Shown: piece after piece, positions 36,439 through 44,353 of the stretch | Numbering within the stretch: position 1 is the stretch's first letter | Layout: each line of letters starts with the position of its first letter | NCBI RefSeq assembly: GCF_001028665.1 | Contig: NZ_CP011503.1 | Location: 1,674,001-1,738,000, forward strand | From: Burkholderia pyrrocinia | GTDB lineage: Bacteria; Pseudomonadota; Gammaproteobacteria; Burkholderiales; Burkholderiaceae | DNA: 64,000 nt | Reading direction: 5' to 3' | Notes under the pieces: generated by a model | The model's input: only the letters and a program-made list of their open reading frames with translations | The model's database searches: none | Told to the model about the DNA's origin: nothing | Translations under genes and position numbers: made by a program

Positions 36439-36981
36439 ATGTCCGCGCTCTTTCACCTGAAGCCATACGTGTACGTGATGTTCTGCGTGCTGCTCTACAT
36501 CGGCATCAAACGCTGTTTCCCGCGCGAGGTGCCGGCGGCACGGCCGCTGATCTCGCCCGTCGCGTTCGGGATGCTCGGCATCGTCAGCCTGAACGGTCTC
36601 TTTCCGCGCGCCGGCGTCGACGCGAATGCGATCGCACTGACCACTGTCCTGGCCGGCGCCGCGCTGGGCTGGCTGCATGCGGGCCGCTGGCGGCTCGCGT
36701 ACCGTGCGACGCCGTCGGGCTTGCGCGTGCGCCTGCCCGGCGATGCGAGCCTGCTCGTCACGCTGATGCTGACCTTCGTCGCCGAAACATGCATGCATTA
36801 CGCGGTTGCCGCACGCGAGCCGTGGGCGGCAGCGCGCGGCTTCGTGATGCTGTCGTTCGCGGTGTGGGGCGTACTCGTCGGGATGCCGCTCGGGCGTGCG
36901 GGGAACGTGGTCGTGCGCTGCATGCGCCATGCGGGCGAATCGGCGCGTAGCGGCATCCCGTATTCGGTCGATCCGCGCTGA
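36439..36981 (+). CDS. Uncharacterised integral membrane protein
   Basis: A 180-residue protein with four to five hydrophobic segments (near residues 9-22, 32-48, 56-76, 95-115 and 120-140) and the conserved-looking N-terminus LKPYVYVMFCVLLYIGIKRCFPREV. It resembles small Burkholderia membrane proteins of unknown role (DUF6622-like, low certainty). ATG 36439 chosen because the protein begins there with a membrane-protein start; upstream frame is antisense noise. No link to the neighbouring two-component system is shown beyond position. Confidence 0.65.
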   Translation: MSALFHLKPYVYVMFCVLLYIGIKRCFPREVPAARPLISPVAFGMLGIVSLNGLFPRAGVDANAIALTTVLAGAALGWLHAGRWRLAYRATPSGLRVRLPGDASLLVTLMLTFVAETCMHYAVAAREPWAAARGFVMLSFAVWGVLVGMPLGRAGNVVVRCMRHAGESARSGIPYSVDPR

Positions 36982-37335
36982 CGGGCGCGAAACGGAAGGC
37001 GGGTAAGCGGGAAAGCGCGCAGCTGTCGGCCACGAACGCGATACCGTTCGTCATCGGCAACCGGATCGGCATCGAGCCGAACGCGCGTGTGACGTGCGTC
37101 GTTGCGCCCCTGTTTTGCTGTCACGGTCGCGTCACGATGCGCCCATAAGGTTGCACGTTCCCGTCGCGGCGGCATCGCCGGAACCGGGACGTGCGCAACC
37201 TGCTTCCGACGACGTGCCCGCGTCGCAGGCGGGCAACCGGGATCTCGCTCCCGGCCGCGCACCGTTCATGCATTCCACCATTTCATTCGAAAACAGGATC
37301 GACGCCGGATCGCGGACGATCAGGAGACAGGGACC
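36982..37335. other. Intergenic region, no gene seen
   Basis: 354 bases. Apart from GTCACG and CGTCAC boxes near 37118-37138 (CTGTCACGGTCGCGTCACG) that could be an operator-like repeat, I see nothing specific here. Confidence 0.3.
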
Positions 37336-37539
37336 ATGTTGAGTCCGCATGAATTCTCGATGCTGCTGCGCATTGCGCGTACGCCCGACAGCGTCGATCA
37401 ATCGAATCCGGCCTTCGCCGTGCTGGTCGAAAAGCGGCTGGTCGTCGATACGCAGGTGCGCATGAACGCGGTGGCGGCGCGCCCGGCGCTGACGCCGATC
37501 GGCCAGATGCTGCTGGCGCGCTTCGACGAAGCGGCCTGA
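37336..37539 (+). CDS. Small hypothetical protein (67 residues)
   Basis: A compact frame starting MLSPHEFSMLLRIARTPDSV and ending ARFDEAA, with a good ribosome site (CAGGAGACAG) 8 bases upstream of ATG 37336. The composition looks like a small winged-helix fragment (VLVEKRLVV, LTPIGQMLLARF), but no family is recognised. It converges with the binding-protein gene. Confidence 0.6.
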   Translation: MLSPHEFSMLLRIARTPDSVDQSNPAFAVLVEKRLVVDTQVRMNAVAARPALTPIGQMLLARFDEAA

Positions 37540-37598
37540 GAGGAAGCGTCACGCCTTCATCGAGACGAAGGGCGTGACGCGTTGAAACGCCGGGCCGC

Positions 37599-38399
37599 TT
37601 ACTGCGCGACCGGCACCGTCACGTCGCTGCCGAACCAGTGCATCGAGATCTTCTTCAGCGTGCCGTCCTTTTGCAGCGATTCCAGTGCGTCGTTGATCGC
37701 CTTCTCGAACTTCGGGTTGCCCTTGCGGAACGGGATCGCCATTTCCTGCTTGCCGCCGTTCAGCACCGCGCCCGCGCGCAGCGGCAGGTTCGACGTCTTG
37801 ATCATGTACGGCAGCATCAGGCGATCGTCGAGCGTCGCCTCGATCCGGCCCGCGGCGAGGTCGCGCAGCTTCTCCGGCGCGCCCGGATAGGTCTGCACCT
37901 CGATGCCCGGCACGGTGCGCGCCATCTGGTCGTAGTTGGTGCCGAGCGTCACGCCGAGCTTCTTGCCCTTGAAGTCGTCGAGCGACTTGAAGTTGCGCGC
38001 GTCGTCCTTGCGCTGGATCAGCTGCGCGGCCGAGTACGTGTACGGCTGGCTGAAGTCGAGCACTTCCTTGCGCTGCGGCGTGATCGTGACCTGGTTGACG
38101 ATCACGTCGAACTTGCCGGCCTGCAGGCCCGCGATGATGCCGCTCCATTCGGTCGGGATGAACTGCGTCTTCACGCCGAGCTTGCCGGCGACCGCGTTCG
38201 CGACGTCGACGTCGAAACCCTCGAGCTGGCCCGACGTGCCGCGCGAGTTGAACGGCGGATACGTGCCTTCGAGGCCGACGCGCAGCACGCCGGCTTTTTT
38301 CACGGAATCGAACAGGTCGTCCGCGTGCGCGGCGACGGCCGTGAAGCCGAGGGCCGACGCGAGCAGCAGGCCCGACAGCAGGAACTTCGAACGTTTCAT
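37599..38399 (-). CDS. Amino-acid ABC transporter substrate-binding protein
   Basis: A 266-residue periplasmic binding protein of the SBP_bac_3 family: Sec signal peptide ending AVAAHA, then VLRVGLEGTYPPFNSRG, GFDVDVANAVAGKLGV, WSGIIAGLQAGKFDVIVNQ and DFSQPYTYS. The pattern is closest to cystine/polar amino acid binders (FliY/TcyJ-like). No permease or ATPase gene is adjacent, so it works with a transporter encoded elsewhere. ATG 38399 has CTGGAGA upstream. Confidence 0.88.
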   Translation of the reverse strand: MKRSKFLLSGLLLASALGFTAVAAHADDLFDSVKKAGVLRVGLEGTYPPFNSRGTSGQLEGFDVDVANAVAGKLGVKTQFIPTEWSGIIAGLQAGKFDVIVNQVTITPQRKEVLDFSQPYTYSAAQLIQRKDDARNFKSLDDFKGKKLGVTLGTNYDQMARTVPGIEVQTYPGAPEKLRDLAAGRIEATLDDRLMLPYMIKTSNLPLRAGAVLNGGKQEMAIPFRKGNPKFEKAINDALESLQKDGTLKKISMHWFGSDVTVPVAQ

Positions 38400-38635
38400 C
38401 GCAGATCTCCAGTGTTCAATATGGTGTTGTCGTGAGGGCCGCGCGCCGGCCGGGCCCGGCGGGCCGCAATACGGACACGTAGACACTACTCGCAACCGAG
38501 CCGCGCCGAAAGTCGAATTGGCCCTGATTGCGATCGATTTCATCGGAGCCCGGTGACGTGACGGCGTATGCGGAATAATCTGACGAAAGCCGCCGGTTCG
38601 GGGCATCGAAGCCGTCGGGCCAGGAGCAGATCGAC

Positions 38636-39016
38636 ATGGATTTCAGGTTCTTCGCCGACGTCGCGACCTACACGTTCGAGGACGGCGTTCACGTCGTCGG
38701 CCTCGCCGATCGCGATCCGCCGACGCATTACGTCATCCTTCAGCGTGGAACGGAAGACGACGAGCAGGATGAGGCACTCGGCCTCGACACGTATTACATG
38801 GAAGTCTGCGAGAACGGTGTCGCCGGCTATGGCGGCGTCGAATCCGTGTCGCTGCGCGGCGAGATGCTGAATATCGAACTGGCGCCGGACGCGGCGTGGG
38901 CGCAAGGGTTGGGGCTGGTTACGATCGTGGTTCGCGCGACCGACAGGCTCGACCATGTGAAGCAGGGGCTGACGGCGATCTTCGCGGGAACATCGACGAG
39001 GCTGCGCATCGATTGA
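38636..39016 (+). CDS. Imm10-like immunity protein
   Basis: A 126-residue acidic cytoplasmic protein. The segment DTYYMEVCENGVAGYGG then VESVSLRGEMLNIELAPDAA fits the Imm10 family of polymorphic-toxin immunity proteins as I remember it. AGGAGCAG precedes the ATG at 38636. No toxin gene is adjacent: this is the first of three immunity-like genes in a row with no effector. Confidence 0.55.
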   Translation: MDFRFFADVATYTFEDGVHVVGLADRDPPTHYVILQRGTEDDEQDEALGLDTYYMEVCENGVAGYGGVESVSLRGEMLNIELAPDAAWAQGLGLVTIVVRATDRLDHVKQGLTAIFAGTSTRLRID

Positions 39017-39121
39017 CGCGCACCGGGAAGCGGGCGGATGCGGAATTGGCATAATCACGGCCTGCCGCGAGGATCTCGCGGCCGATGCAACGTAATCATC
39101 CCGGATACCACAGCAATACCC

Positions 39122-39439
39122 ATGTCGACCGACTCCACAACCGAAGTGTCGCTGCAACAAATTCTCGAACGCCCCGGCGATTTCTCCGGATGGCTCTACC
39201 TGCCGCCGATGCCCTGGACGCTCGATACGGAGGGCGTATTCTCCGACGACACCGGAGGCGACGAAGAGATCGCGGTGCCCGACATCGCCCGGCAATCCGG
39301 CTGGCAGGTCACGCTGGACAGCGCGACGATCGAGGACATCGTGATCAACGCGCACGACCAGATCGACGAGCCGAGCATGGCCCAGTTGTTCGACGCGTTC
39401 GTGTTCTACATCGAAAACGACGCCTTCATTCTGTTCTGA
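39122..39439 (+). CDS. DUF7716-like immunity protein
   Basis: A 105-residue acidic protein: LQQILERPGDFSGWLYLPPMPWTLDTEG, a short acidic stretch, then TIEDIVINAHDQIDEPSM and FVFYIENDAFILF at the C-terminus. This pattern (short leucine-rich start, LYLP..W.LDT, FYYENDAFI end) matches small proteins now filed as DUF7716, often seen beside toxins. Start ATG 39122; 105 bases after the Imm10-like gene and 34 bases before the next. Confidence 0.55.
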   Translation: MSTDSTTEVSLQQILERPGDFSGWLYLPPMPWTLDTEGVFSDDTGGDEEIAVPDIARQSGWQVTLDSATIEDIVINAHDQIDEPSMAQLFDAFVFYIENDAFILF

Positions 39440-39473
39440 CGACACGCAGGCCACGCAACAGGACGTGCATGAA

Positions 39474-39839
39474 ATGAACACGACGGACGATCAGGCGGCG
39501 CTACGTACGCGTCAGGACGCCGTTTGCGCGCGGTACGGCCTGCCCGCCGTCGAACCGGAAGACATGGTCGCCGTGGCCATGTCGACGCTTGGCCGGATGC
39601 CGGTCTACGGCACGCGCACCGCCCTGTCCGAAGGCGACAACATCGGCTGGTTTTTCCATTGCGGCGAGTATTCCGGCGCAGCAGATTTCTATCAGCCGCT
39701 GCATGCCGCGCATCTGTCGACCTACCTGCCGTCGGTGCAACCGTATCTGGGGTTGCCGCCCGGCGCGCGTTTCATCATCGACGATGCGGGCTACGAAGAC
39801 GTCTGGATGGATTGGCCCGCCGATGAGGGAGCGCCGTGA
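39474..39839 (+). CDS. Imm33-like immunity protein
   Basis: A 121-residue protein with the run IGWFFHCGEYSGAADFYQPL, then LGLPPGARFIIDDAGYEDVWMDWP. The G-W-x-x-x-x-GE, PLH..HL and LGLPPG.RF.ID..GYEDVW pattern is that of Imm33 (DUF2185-type) immunity proteins. ATG 39474 chosen (AGGA at 39459-39462); a GTG three codons upstream is in frame. Followed directly by a terminator. Confidence 0.65.
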   Translation: MNTTDDQAALRTRQDAVCARYGLPAVEPEDMVAVAMSTLGRMPVYGTRTALSEGDNIGWFFHCGEYSGAADFYQPLHAAHLSTYLPSVQPYLGLPPGARFIIDDAGYEDVWMDWPADEGAP

Positions 39840-39883
39840 GCGCGCAGCGAACCCGCACGACCGAAAGTGACGATCCACAACGA

Positions 39884-39908
39884 AAAAGGACCGCCTGGCG
39901 GTCCTTTT
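39884..39908. terminator. Bidirectional terminator between immunity genes and tssL
   Basis: AAAAGGACCG (39884-39893) pairs with CGGTCCTTTT (39899-39908) over a 5-base loop, with A- and T-runs on both sides, so it can stop both converging operons. Confidence 0.85.
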
Positions 39909-39931
39909 CCATATCGAGCAACCCGCGCTGC

Positions 39932-40714
39932 TTAGGGCAACGAAATCGTCAAATTGGCCGACTCCGGGCCCACCTTGATCACCTGCGAATAAGGTGCGAG
40001 CGCCTGCAGTGTCTTGTCCTTCAGATACGTGTTGAGCCCGAGGAACCCGAGCAGCGCCACCAGCGTGAACACGGTCCCGATCGCCCAAACCGGCACCTCG
40101 CGCTTCAACCGGTGCGCAATCTGATCCGGCAACGGCCAATGCGGCGCGAACGGCGCCCGCTTGCCCTTCATATGCGCGATCTCATCGCCCAGTCGCGCCG
40201 TCAGATAAGCCAGCTTCTCCGGCCCTTCGAGCAGATACTTCCCCTGGAACCCGAGCAGCAGGCACATATGAAACACCTCGAGCGACTGCAGCCGCGCCGC
40301 ACCTTGCGCACGACATTCCTCGAGATACTGGAAGAACTTCTCGCCCGCGAGCTGCTCGCCGAACAGCACGAGCTGCAGCGGCCGGCGCTCCCAGTCCGTG
40401 CGGATCTTGAACTGCGACGACAGCACCATCTCGTCGATGGCCGCACAGAACGCGAACTTCGCGCTGTACACATCCTCGGCCGCGATATTCAGCTTCTTCG
40501 CGCCGCGCTCGAAATCCGACAGGAATTCCTGGATCCGCGTGCTGAACTCGCTCGCGCTGTCCGGCTCGCGGCCGTTCTTGAGCAGGAACAGCATGAAGAA
40601 GCCGTCGTACAGCAGGTCGAGCAGCGAACGGGCCTGGAACGCGGAGTCCGTCGACGCCGGGGTATGCATGGGTGCCGGCGCGTTGTCGCCGAACAGGGAA
40701 GGCGCGTAGCTCAT
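39932..40714 (-). CDS. tssL: Type VI secretion protein TssL (DotU/IcmH family)
   Basis: A 260-residue inner-membrane protein of the TssJLM complex. A cytoplasmic DotU domain (LLDLLYDGFFMLFLLKNG, FCAAIDEMVLSSQF, LEVFHMCLLLGFQGKY) precedes a single C-terminal helix (VWAIGTVFTLVALLGFLGL). No OmpA-type peptidoglycan domain is fused, so TagN downstream could supply that role. Last gene of tssJKL, overlapping tssK by 4 bases. Confidence 0.95.
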   Translation of the reverse strand: MSYAPSLFGDNAPAPMHTPASTDSAFQARSLLDLLYDGFFMLFLLKNGREPDSASEFSTRIQEFLSDFERGAKKLNIAAEDVYSAKFAFCAAIDEMVLSSQFKIRTDWERRPLQLVLFGEQLAGEKFFQYLEECRAQGAARLQSLEVFHMCLLLGFQGKYLLEGPEKLAYLTARLGDEIAHMKGKRAPFAPHWPLPDQIAHRLKREVPVWAIGTVFTLVALLGFLGLNTYLKDKTLQALAPYSQVIKVGPESANLTISLP

Positions 40715-42057
40715 GATGTGACCGCGATCAGTTCGAATTTCAGGTCATTGATGCCAGTCGGCGCGTAGATCATCGCGGACTGGGCCTGCAGCATGCGCTC
40801 GTACAGCGCGCCGCGCGAATCGAGCGAGAAGTAGCACGCGCCGGGCCGGACCGGAATCGCGGGCGGCACCTGCGGCGTGTACGACAGCCGCACGCCGGGC
40901 ATCGCCGACAGCACGAGCTTGTCGACGTCGTCGGGCGCGCCGACCTTGAAGCGGGCCGGCACCGCATCGACGAGCTCGACGCTCGGCATGTCCGCGGACA
41001 CCGCCAGGTAGAACTCGGTCTTGTCGTCGATCTTGCCCGAATCGAGGCGGCCGAGGTGGAACGACGGACGCACCTCGTCGAGCGTGATCGCGAAGTAGCG
41101 CGTCGAGATCACGGTATCGAGCAGCTCGCGCAGCATCAGGTCGAGACGCGCAAAACTCGGGCCCGGATCGTCGTGGCGGTACACGGGCAGGTCGGCGAGC
41201 GTATAGCCCTTCGAGAACGTCATCAGCTGGCCCGCGAGGCGCAGCAGCTCCTGGAACAGCCGCTCCGGATGCAGCGCCGCGTGCTGGTGCAGGTGCGCGA
41301 GCGTCGCGAACGCGGCGTTCGCGGTATGCAGCAGCCAGAACGACGCGATGTCGCCCGAGCGGAATTCGATGATGTTCTTCGACGGCTCGCGGTGGAAGCC
41401 GTACAGCGCATTCACCTTGGCCTGCAGCGCGTCGACCAGCTGGCGCAGCCGCTGGTGCAGGATCGGCGACGCGTCGATCGCGAGGCACGGCGGCACGAAG
41501 CTGTCGTCGATCTCGAAACCGGACGTCGCGGTGCGGCGCACGCGCACGAGCGGCACCGACAGCAACTGGTCGCGCGGTTCGCTGTGCGCGATCAGCTTGA
41601 CCTGCGTCTTCAGGAACGTGATGTCGGCTTCGGCCGCGTCGGTGAAGTTGTCGGCGACGCTCGTCTGCTCGCTGACGAAGCGCGTCATGAAGCCGGCGGC
41701 CGGCTCGTCGCTGTAGTTGGTGCCGTTCTCGCGCAGCGGGTGCAGCGCGAGATAGAACACGAATTCACTGATGCCGTCAGGCAGCGTGTCCAGCGCGATC
41801 GGCGGCGGCAGGTCGTCGGCCTGCGGCGCGGCATACAGCGCGCCGTCCGGGAACACGAGCGCGAGTTCGGCAACCCGCAGCACGTTGCTGCCGAGTGCGT
41901 CGCGGTCGATGCGCACGGAGCGCACGCCCCAGTTGTACGGCTGGATCGCCTGGATGGATTCGAACAGGCGCGCCTCGTGGTACGCGTCCTGTCGTTGAAA
42001 GTGTTGAGGCCGGAGGAACAGCCCTTCCCCCCACAGCACCTTGGCCGAATAACTCAT
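40711..42057 (-). CDS. tssK: Type VI secretion baseplate protein TssK
   Basis: A 448-residue protein that links the baseplate to the membrane complex. Typical N-terminus KVLWGEGLFLRPQHFQRQDAYHE, and conserved EFVFYLALHP and RPSFHLGRLDSG segments. Length and sequence fit the family (ImpJ/VasE). It begins 102 bases after the tssJ stop; the gap is AT-rich. Confidence 0.96.
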   Translation of the reverse strand: MSYSAKVLWGEGLFLRPQHFQRQDAYHEARLFESIQAIQPYNWGVRSVRIDRDALGSNVLRVAELALVFPDGALYAAPQADDLPPPIALDTLPDGISEFVFYLALHPLRENGTNYSDEPAAGFMTRFVSEQTSVADNFTDAAEADITFLKTQVKLIAHSEPRDQLLSVPLVRVRRTATSGFEIDDSFVPPCLAIDASPILHQRLRQLVDALQAKVNALYGFHREPSKNIIEFRSGDIASFWLLHTANAAFATLAHLHQHAALHPERLFQELLRLAGQLMTFSKGYTLADLPVYRHDDPGPSFARLDLMLRELLDTVISTRYFAITLDEVRPSFHLGRLDSGKIDDKTEFYLAVSADMPSVELVDAVPARFKVGAPDDVDKLVLSAMPGVRLSYTPQVPPAIPVRPGACYFSLDSRGALYERMLQAQSAMIYAPTGINDLKFELIAVTS

Positions 42058-42104
42058 GTCAAATCCGGTTAATGTGGCGTTGCGATGTAATCGATTTGTT
42101 CGAG

Positions 42105-42145
42105 CCCGAATTAACTCGCCAATTGTTAACTCTTGTTAATTGACA
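42105..42145. repeat. AT-rich repeated patch between tssJ and tssK
   Basis: TTAACTC occurs at 42111-42117 and again at 42126-42132 (15-base period), followed by TTGTTAATTG. It is among the most AT-rich DNA of this otherwise GC-rich window. No known operator is recognised. Confidence 0.45.
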
Positions 42146-42159
42146 TTCGTGCGTCATGT

Positions 42160-42771
42160 TTAACCGCAGGAGACCGAAGAAAGCATATTCAGCGGTTGCG
42201 AAGGCGCACCCTGTTGCGGTGCAATGACGGTGCCATCGGTGACCGTCATCGCGCAATTATGCAGGCCGATGATTATGCCGGATTTCTCCGACTTCACCGG
42301 ATCGAACGTCAGTTTCCATCGTTGTAGTGCGGGATCGCGGAACAGCGCGACGATGCCGAATGCCTGCGCTTCGCGCGAGACTTTCTCGGTCGCCGTATAG
42401 CGCTGGCCCGGAATCAGCGTGATTTCGCGCACATTCAGCAGGTCGGCGCCGAGCGCGGCCTTTTCCTTGGTCGGATCGGTGAACGCGTCGAACGGCGCCT
42501 GCTGGAACGACGTCGGATCCTTCAGCGCGTAGAGCCGCACGACAAGCGCGAGCGGCTTGTGGTCGGTCGCGGCATTCAGGTTCGGCGCGGCAGCGAGCGT
42601 GAGCCCGATATTGCGCGGCGGCTTCTGCGCATCGGGCACTTCGGGCTTGCCGATGCCGGCGGCCGACATCACGGCGCTTGCGGCCGAGCCGAGCAGCGGG
42701 GCGGCCGCGCATCCGGCCAGGAGCGCGCAGGCAACCAGCAGCAGCGCATAGCGAATCATGGACGATCTCAT
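42160..42771 (-). CDS. tssJ: Type VI secretion lipoprotein TssJ
   Basis: A 203-residue outer-membrane lipoprotein with signal peptide and lipobox LLAGC near residue 21. A ~40-residue Ala-rich linker is followed by the TssJ fold (IGLTLAAAPNLNAATDHKPLALVVRLYALKD, LIPGQRYTATEKVSREAQAFGIVALFRD). It binds the periplasmic domain of TssM. First gene of the tssJ-tssK-tssL operon, divergent from the tssB-tssA operon. Confidence 0.95.
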   Translation of the reverse strand: MRSSMIRYALLLVACALLAGCAAAPLLGSAASAVMSAAGIGKPEVPDAQKPPRNIGLTLAAAPNLNAATDHKPLALVVRLYALKDPTSFQQAPFDAFTDPTKEKAALGADLLNVREITLIPGQRYTATEKVSREAQAFGIVALFRDPALQRWKLTFDPVKSEKSGIIIGLHNCAMTVTDGTVIAPQQGAPSQPLNMLSSVSCG

Positions 42772-43041
42772 CGTGTTTCCGGCGTGCCGCCTTTATCCCT
42801 GTCAAAACTGCCGGGTATTTCCGCGTTCGACGCGTATGCCCGACATTGCACCGTTCAACTATTAAGCACGCCTGCGTCGCGGCAAGCGCCCGGAAATTTT
42901 TTCCGCCGCCCGGGCGGCGCGTCGCGCAACCAGTAAAACTTGCGCATTCCAGCCGCAAGAAAAACCGCCGCGAGCCTGCCGCGAGAGGCCATTCGAGGGG
43001 GTAGCGCCCGGTTTTAAAAGGAATTACTCTTCACACGACGA

Positions 43042-43070
43042 TTGAATTATGAAAAATTGATCGGTACTAT
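43042..43070 (+). promoter_or_regulatory. Sigma-70 promoter of the tssB-tssA operon
   Basis: TTGAAT at 43042-43047, exactly 17 bases, then TACTAT at 43065-43070: five of six consensus positions at both boxes. It lies in an AT-rich dip of the 374-base divergent gap (42772-43145) and points to the TPR lipoprotein gene 75 bases away. Confidence 0.65.
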
Positions 43071-43145
43071 ACCCGCGCGCTTCTTGCAAAGCAAAAGAAC
43101 CAGATTCTCAACGATTTTAAAACTCACGCGCCGGTGGATATAACG

Positions 43146-43790
43146 ATGAAAGACCGTCTCTTCGCAAAACTGTCTGGGGTAGTGGTGGCTTGCGGCGTGA
43201 TCGCCGGCTGTGCGAGCCAGCCTCCCGCGCCGCCGACTGCCGAGGTGTTCAACAAGTCGCTGGCCGATGCGGACGCGGTTGCGAAGGCGGGTGACCAGGA
43301 CAAGGCGCTCGGCCTGTACCAGCAGCTCGCGAAGTCGGACCCGACGCGCGAGGAACCGTGGTCGCGCATCGCGCAAATCCAGTTCGCACAGAACCACTAC
43401 GGGCAGGCGATCGTCGCCGCGCAGGAAGCACTGCAGCGCGATGCAACCGACCGTCAGGCAAAGAGCGTGCTGGCCGTCGCCGGCCTGCGGATCGCGACGC
43501 AGTCGCTCGGCGAGCTGCGCCAGGATTCGTCGCTGGCAGGCGACGCGAAGTCCGATGCGCAGGCGCTCGCGAAGCAGTTGCGCGACACGCTGGGCGAATC
43601 GGCGCTGTTCCCGCCTGAAACGAAGTCCGTGAAGCCGCGCCCGCCGCGCCGGATCGTCCATCGTCCGAAGGGGGGCGCCGCACCGGCAGCCGAGGCCGCC
43701 ACCGCCGCGGCCACCGCGGCCACCACGCCGACGCCGCCCGCCACACCGCAAAAGAGCGGCGGCGATCCGTTCGGCGCACTGCGCAACTGA
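43146..43790 (+). CDS. TPR-containing lipoprotein of the T6SS cluster (TagM-like)
   Basis: A 214-residue lipoprotein: signal peptide with lipobox VIAGC, then about 120 residues of TPR-like helices (SLADADAVAKAGDQDKALGL, QIQFAQNHYGQAIVAAQEAL, QRDATDRQAKSVLAVAGLRI) and a low-complexity Ala/Pro/Thr tail. It leads the tss operon. A TPR lipoprotein at this place is common in Burkholderia T6SS clusters and has been named TagM there; I am not certain of the name. ATG 43146 chosen (MKDRLF), since it gives a proper signal peptide; a GTG four codons upstream is in frame. Confidence 0.75.
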   Translation: MKDRLFAKLSGVVVACGVIAGCASQPPAPPTAEVFNKSLADADAVAKAGDQDKALGLYQQLAKSDPTREEPWSRIAQIQFAQNHYGQAIVAAQEALQRDATDRQAKSVLAVAGLRIATQSLGELRQDSSLAGDAKSDAQALAKQLRDTLGESALFPPETKSVKPRPPRRIVHRPKGGAAPAAEAATAAATAATTPTPPATPQKSGGDPFGALRN

Positions 43791-43822
43791 CGCGAAAACC
43801 ACAACTAACCTGGGAGCCGTCG

Positions 43823-44338
43823 ATGGCCAAGAAAGAAAGCATTCAGAAAAGCTTGCAGAAAATACGGCCGCCGCGCGTCCAACTGACCTACGAGGTCGAG
43901 AAGGGCGACGCGATCGAGGTGAAGGAACTGCCGTTCGTCGTCGGGGTTGTCGGCGATCTGGCGGGCCAGTCCGAAATCGAGCAGCCGAAGCTGCGCGACC
44001 GCAAGTTCGTCAATATCGACCGCGACAACTTCGACGACGTGATGAAGGCGATCGAGCCGCGTGCCGCGTTCCAGGTGGAAAACCGCCTGAGCCCGGAAGG
44101 CGGCAAGTTCGCGGTCGACCTGAAGTTCCGCTCGCTGTCGGATTTCAGCCCGGACGAAGTCGTCGAACAGGTCGAGCCGCTGCGCCGCCTGCTCGAGGCA
44201 CGCTCGAAGCTCGCCGACCTGCGCAACAAGCTCGCCGGCAACGACAAGCTCGAGGATCTGTTGTCCGAGGTGCTGAAGAACACGCAGCAGCTGCAGGAGC
44301 TCGCGAAGGGCACCGGCGGCGACAAAGACGGCGAATGA
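43823..44338 (+). CDS. tssB: T6SS contractile sheath small subunit TssB
   Basis: A 171-residue VipA/IglA family protein. KESIQKSLQKIRPPRVQLTYEVE, ELPFVVGVVGDLAG and FVNIDRDNFDDVMKAIEPR are the family signatures. With TssC it forms the helical sheath that contracts to fire the tube. Next in the operon, 32 bases after the lipoprotein. Confidence 0.97.
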   Translation: MAKKESIQKSLQKIRPPRVQLTYEVEKGDAIEVKELPFVVGVVGDLAGQSEIEQPKLRDRKFVNIDRDNFDDVMKAIEPRAAFQVENRLSPEGGKFAVDLKFRSLSDFSPDEVVEQVEPLRRLLEARSKLADLRNKLAGNDKLEDLLSEVLKNTQQLQELAKGTGGDKDGE

Positions 44339-44353
44339 CGACGGAGTGTTGAG

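Noticed and set aside
42139..42144. TTGACA as a promoter between tssJ and tssK
   Set aside because: It points to the plus strand, antisense to both genes, with no matching -10 at the right distance.
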